NCBI GenBank assembly: GCA_018061585.1
Contig: JAGOTU010000055.1
Location: 1 to 5,907, forward strand
From: Minisyncoccota bacterium
GTDB taxonomy: Bacteria; Patescibacteriota; Minisyncoccia; Phycocordibacterales; UBA2100
Reading direction: 5' to 3'
DNA length: 5,907 nt
The notes below the pieces were generated by a model. That model did no database searches and had not been told where the DNA came from. It saw only the letters and a list, made by a program, of their open reading frames with translations. A program made the translations under genes and the position numbers. This document shows positions 5,704 to 5,907 of the stretch, piece after piece (position 1 is the stretch's first letter; every line of letters starts with the position of its first letter).

Positions 5704-5785
5704 TTGCGCGAGAGGGAGGGATTCGGTCAAGCGCTCGAAAAGTTCTCGTCAGAACTTTTCTCCGCCTGACCACGCTCGCCCATCC
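5704..5785. repeat. Palindromic repeat, copy 3
   Basis: The head at 5704-5725 matches the tRNA-Ser 3' end plus its flank (TTGCG then GAGAGGGAGGGATTCG), with one extra C. The outer stem is GGTCA/TGACC (5725-5729 with 5767-5771), then GCG/CGC (5731-5733 with 5763-5765). The inner stem is a perfect 10-bp pairing of GAAAAGTTCT (5737-5746) with AGAACTTTTC (5751-5760) around the loop CGTC. It lies exactly 153 bp from copy 1. Confidence 0.8.
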
Positions 5786-5829
5786 CCGTGTGCTCACGGG
5801 GCCCCAGGGCTCGCCTTCGAATCCCTCCC
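5714..5829. repeat. 116-bp segment bounded by 12-bp perfect inverted repeats
   Basis: GGGAGGGATTCG (5714-5725) is repeated in inverse as CGAATCCCTCCC (5818-5829). Both ends match the T-arm/acceptor part of the tRNA-Ser 3' end. The segment encloses the copy 3 hairpin and the hairpin at 5784-5801. It has no coding capacity of its own. The layout resembles a miniature inverted-repeat element, but no target-site duplication is obvious. Confidence 0.55.
5784..5801. repeat. GC-rich hairpin
   Basis: CCCCGTG (5784-5790) pairs perfectly with CACGGGG (5795-5801) around a TGCT loop. It directly follows repeat copy 3 and is not followed by a T-run on either strand, so it is not a usual terminator. Confidence 0.6.
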
Positions 5830-5841
5830 GATCTCTCGGGA
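5826..5841. repeat. Short hairpin at the right inverted-repeat end
   Basis: TCCCGA (5826-5831) pairs with TCGGGA (5836-5841) around a TCTC loop. It overlaps the right end of the 116-bp inverted-repeat segment and abuts the terminator stem. Confidence 0.5.
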
Positions 5842-5881
5842 CAAAAGAAAACAGCGCCTCGACGGCGCTTTTTTCTTTTGT
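5841..5881. terminator. Long bidirectional intrinsic terminator downstream of tRNA-Ser
   Basis: An 18-position stem pairs 5841-5858 with 5864-5881 around a 5-nt loop, with a single C-T mismatch (5852/5870). The core AGCGCC/GGCGCT is flanked by A-runs on one side and T-runs on the other, so a U-tract follows the GC core in both directions. For tRNA-Ser on the minus strand it begins 3 nt after the discriminator base and would end the transcript. No plus-strand gene in the window needs it. Confidence 0.85.
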
Positions 5882-5883
5882 TG

Positions 5884-5907
5884 CGGAGAGGGAGGGATTC
5901 GAACCCT
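5884..5907 (-). tRNA. tRNA-Ser, 3' end only (cut by window edge)
   Basis: On the minus strand the last 24 nt of a tRNA are visible: T-stem AGGG, T-loop TTCGAAT, T-stem CCCTC, acceptor 3' strand CCTCTCC and discriminator G73 at 5884. G73 and the CCTCTCC acceptor strand (implying a GGAGAGG 5' strand) are typical of bacterial tRNA-Ser. The anticodon and long variable arm lie outside the window, so the isoacceptor is unknown. The next bases are CAA, so the 3' CCA is not encoded and must be added by CCA nucleotidyltransferase. An intrinsic terminator follows immediately. Confidence 0.82.

Larger units (their letters stand above)
5467..5883. other. Gene-free, hairpin-dense intergenic region between xfp and tRNA-Ser
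   Basis: About 420 bp without a credible gene. From xfp outward it holds the promoter and dyad (5473-5509), about 45 bp with nothing recognisable (5510-5555), three tandem palindromic repeats (5556-5785), two smaller hairpins (5784-5841) and the bidirectional terminator (5841-5881). Minus-strand frames stay open through it, but the peptide they give is made of repeat sequence. Confidence 0.75.

Noticed and set aside
5556..5785. CRISPR array
   Set aside because: The repeats are few, of unequal spacing (79 and 74 bp between heads), palindromic with varying stems, and lack unique spacers of constant length.
5474..5797. 107-codon minus-strand reading frame upstream of xfp (Arg-rich, internally repeated)
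   Set aside because: It is composed of the palindromic repeats, overlaps the xfp promoter, has no ribosome binding site or recognisable domain, and its variation follows hairpin pairing.
5815..5841. Second tRNA 3' end on the plus strand (TTCGAATCC followed by CCTCCCG)
   Set aside because: It has the T-loop-like string but C instead of the conserved G53 and no upstream tRNA body; it is better explained as the inverted arm of the 116-bp element.

Overview
The window looks like bacterial chromosome of moderate GC content, most likely from a Candidate Phyla Radiation lineage (Parcubacteria/Patescibacteria). That is an inference from protein style: a divergent acetate kinase, a DUF2975 plus YozG-like HTH cassette, a short stand-alone response regulator, and the near absence of Shine-Dalgarno sequences. 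UAA, UAG and UGA all end genes here (UGA ends the second DUF2975-like gene), so the UGA=Gly code of Gracilibacteria/SR1 is unlikely.

Layout. (1) 1-131, minus strand: the N-terminus of a membrane protein resembling subunit II of a quinol/cytochrome oxidase, running off the left edge. (2) 210-605, plus strand: a single-domain CheY-like response regulator divergent from (1), closed by a clear intrinsic terminator at 629-652. (3) 747-1888, plus strand: a tight three-gene unit of a DUF2975 membrane protein, a small Cro/C1-type HTH regulator and a second DUF2975-like membrane protein. Upstream is a consensus TTGACA -35 box with operator-like palindromes. (4) 1901-5466, minus strand: a two-gene operon of phosphoketolase (xfp, first) and an acetate kinase-family enzyme (ackA, second), separated by 2 nt. 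(5) 5467-5883: a gene-free stretch of about 420 bp, almost filled with hairpins. It holds three tandem stem-loop repeats whose stems differ in sequence but keep pairing, each headed by a copy of the tRNA-Ser 3' end, followed by further hairpins and a long bidirectional terminator. (6) 5884-5907, minus strand: the 3' end of a tRNA-Ser gene, cut by the right edge.

How it works together. Phosphoketolase splits xylulose-5-phosphate (and often fructose-6-phosphate) with phosphate into acetyl-phosphate, and acetate kinase uses acetyl-phosphate to make ATP and acetate. The operon is therefore a compact substrate-level ATP module suited to a fermentative, small-genome cell. The oxidase fragment hints that the same organism may also handle oxygen. 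The DUF2975/HTH/DUF2975 unit is probably a self-regulated membrane regulatory cassette of unknown stimulus.

The most unusual part is 5561-5881: tRNA-Ser-3'-end-headed palindromic repeats with compensatory changes in the stems. They could be a CPR repeat family (MITE/REP-like), decayed attachment sites, or structured RNA. A second theme is promoters whose -10 box lies 6-7 nt before the start codon (xfp, oxidase subunit), which implies leaderless mRNAs.
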